From Plantibacter sp. Leaf314 (GTDB lineage: Bacteria > Actinomycetota > Actinomycetes > Actinomycetales > Microbacteriaceae), in NCBI RefSeq assembly GCF_001423185.1, contig NZ_LMOB01000001.1:956874-1020873 (forward strand): a stretch of DNA of 64,000 nucleotides, written 5' to 3'. Shown here in pieces: positions 63,300 through 64,000 of the stretch; positions within the stretch are counted from its first letter, which is position 1; every line of letters begins with the position of its first letter. Under the pieces are notes generated by a model. That model saw only the letters and a program-made list of their open reading frames with translations, was not told where the DNA came from and ran no database searches. The translations under genes were made by a program, and so were the position numbers.

Positions 63300-63340
63300 A
63301 CGCGAAACGCCCGGTCCGTGACGGACCGGGCGTTTCGCGT
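63300..63340. terminator. Second of two near-identical terminators
   Basis: A 19-bp perfect stem (core GAAACGCCCGGTCCG with its complement) and a 3-base loop, 20 bases after the first and sharing its core. It insulates convergent gnd and prs. Confidence 0.85.
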
Positions 63341-63358
63341 CACTCTGGCGGTTCGGCC

Positions 63359-64000
63359 TTATGCGGCGCCGTCGAACATGCTCGTCACGGAGCCGTCGTC
63401 GAAGACCTCGTGGATCGCGCGGGCGATGAGCGGGGCGATCGAGAGGACGGTGAGCTTGTCGAAGCGCTTCGCCTCGTCGACCGGCAGCGTGTCGGTGACG
63501 ACGACGGAGTCGATCGCTTCGCTCTGCAGGAGCTCGACCGCGGGGTCGGAGAACACGGCGTGCGTGGCGGCGACGACGACGCCGATCGCTCCAGCGTTCT
63601 TGAGCGCCTCGGCCGCCTTGACGATCGTGCGACCGGTGTCGATGAGGTCGTCGACGAGGAGGCACACACGCCCTTCGACCTGTCCGACGATCTCGTGGAC
63701 GCTGACCTGGTTCGGCACCAGCGGGTCGCGACGCTTGTGGATGATCGCGAGGGGCGCACCGAGCTTGTCGCTCCAGATGTCGGCGACGCGGACACGGCCC
63801 ATGTCGGGCGAGACGACGGTCAGCGTCGACGGGTCGAGCTTCGCGCGGAAGTGCTCGAGGAGGACCGGCATGGCGAAGAGGTGGTCGACGGGGCCGTCGA
63901 AGAAGCCCTGGATCTGCGCGGCGTGGAGGTCGACCGACATGATGCGGTCGGCACCGGCGGCCTTGAAGAGGTCGGCGACGAGACGGGCCGAGATCGGCTC
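63359..64000 (-). CDS. prs: Ribose-phosphate pyrophosphokinase (5' end beyond window)
   Basis: The C-terminal 213 residues of PRPP synthase, which makes the precursor for purines, pyrimidines, histidine and tryptophan. Visible are RLVADLFKAAGADRIMSVDLHAAQIQGFFD (in parts), VVSPDMGRVRVADIW, the flexible-loop region with HKRRDP and the PRPP-binding VDDLIDTGRTI. The C-terminus is complete. About 110 residues including the ATP loop are missing because the gene runs off the window at position 64000; a methionine at 63940 is internal, not the start. Confidence 0.96.
   Translation of the reverse strand, partial: EPISARLVADLFKAAGADRIMSVDLHAAQIQGFFDGPVDHLFAMPVLLEHFRAKLDPSTLTVVSPDMGRVRVADIWSDKLGAPLAIIHKRRDPLVPNQVSVHEIVGQVEGRVCLLVDDLIDTGRTIVKAAEALKNAGAIGVVVAATHAVFSDPAVELLQSEAIDSVVVTDTLPVDEAKRFDKLTVLSIAPLIARAIHEVFDDGSVTSMFDGAA

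Overview
The window is 64 kb of high-GC chromosome from an actinobacterium, most likely a member of the Microbacteriaceae (order Micrococcales). The call rests on a mycothiol S-conjugate amidase (Mca), an Lsr2-type domain, the actinobacterial DUF4245, DUF4307 and DUF501 families, a class-E-type LAETG sorting signal and the gene order. Genus assignment (for example Plantibacter, Curtobacterium or Clavibacter relatives) is inference. About 57 protein genes and one tRNA gene are supported. I see no insertion sequence, prophage, CRISPR array or rRNA gene.

Layout. 1-6.8 kb is variable: an AhpD-like protein, an ABC-F ATPase, an LAETG-anchored ice-binding-like surface protein, a LysR-type HTH-only protein with a basic tail, a seven-helix protein with a degenerate GGDEF domain, and two hypothetical genes. 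7-30 kb is a conserved housekeeping block: ychF, an exonuclease, rmuC, two tandem glpX genes, class II fba, a small membrane gene with ispH, the xseA-xseB-DUF4245-carbonic anhydrase run, fumC, a prepilin peptidase, phoH2, an aminotransferase with uppS, trhA, a small membrane gene with mca, DUF4307, greA, and ilvA with an AI-2E permease. 30-46 kb is more variable: a YcaQ/AlkX-like glycosylase, a Gln-rich membrane protein, htpX with lemA, a tightly overlapped MFS / PLP aldolase-like / sugar-lactone-oxidase operon, a large Ig-like plus eight-helix protein, a rhodanese, a small acidic protein, a 71-residue Lsr2-like protein beside an unusual tRNA, ndh, and a mycosin-like protease. 45-64 kb is a second conserved block: DUF501, ftsB, eno, an EEP-family protein, hisS, mazG, an aldehyde dehydrogenase, an alpha/beta hydrolase, mfd, a FolP-like and RibD-C-like pair, pth, rplY, gntK, gnd and a 5'-truncated prs.

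Functional threads. Central carbon metabolism is well represented (fba, glpX x2, eno, fumC, gnd, gntK, prs, carbonic anhydrase). Other threads are genome maintenance (xseAB, mfd, rmuC, YcaQ-like, mazG), translation (pth, rplY, hisS, ABC-F, YchF), thiol and oxidative stress (mca, AhpD-like), and envelope or isoprenoid functions (ispH, uppS, ftsB, surface protein).

Expression. Many genes carry a TANNNT -10 hexamer exactly 6 nt before the start codon, the geometry of a leaderless transcript; others have clear purine-rich ribosome binding sites. Convergent genes are separated by long, near-perfect inverted repeats. I found no unmistakable novel multi-gene system. The best candidates for a second look are the DNA-binding-domain-less Lsr2 next to a short-variable-arm tRNA with a UAA anticodon, the MFS/aldolase/lactone-oxidase operon, the motif-degenerate FolP homologue paired with a RibD-C reductase, the divergent second GlpX, and the orphan LysR-HTH protein.
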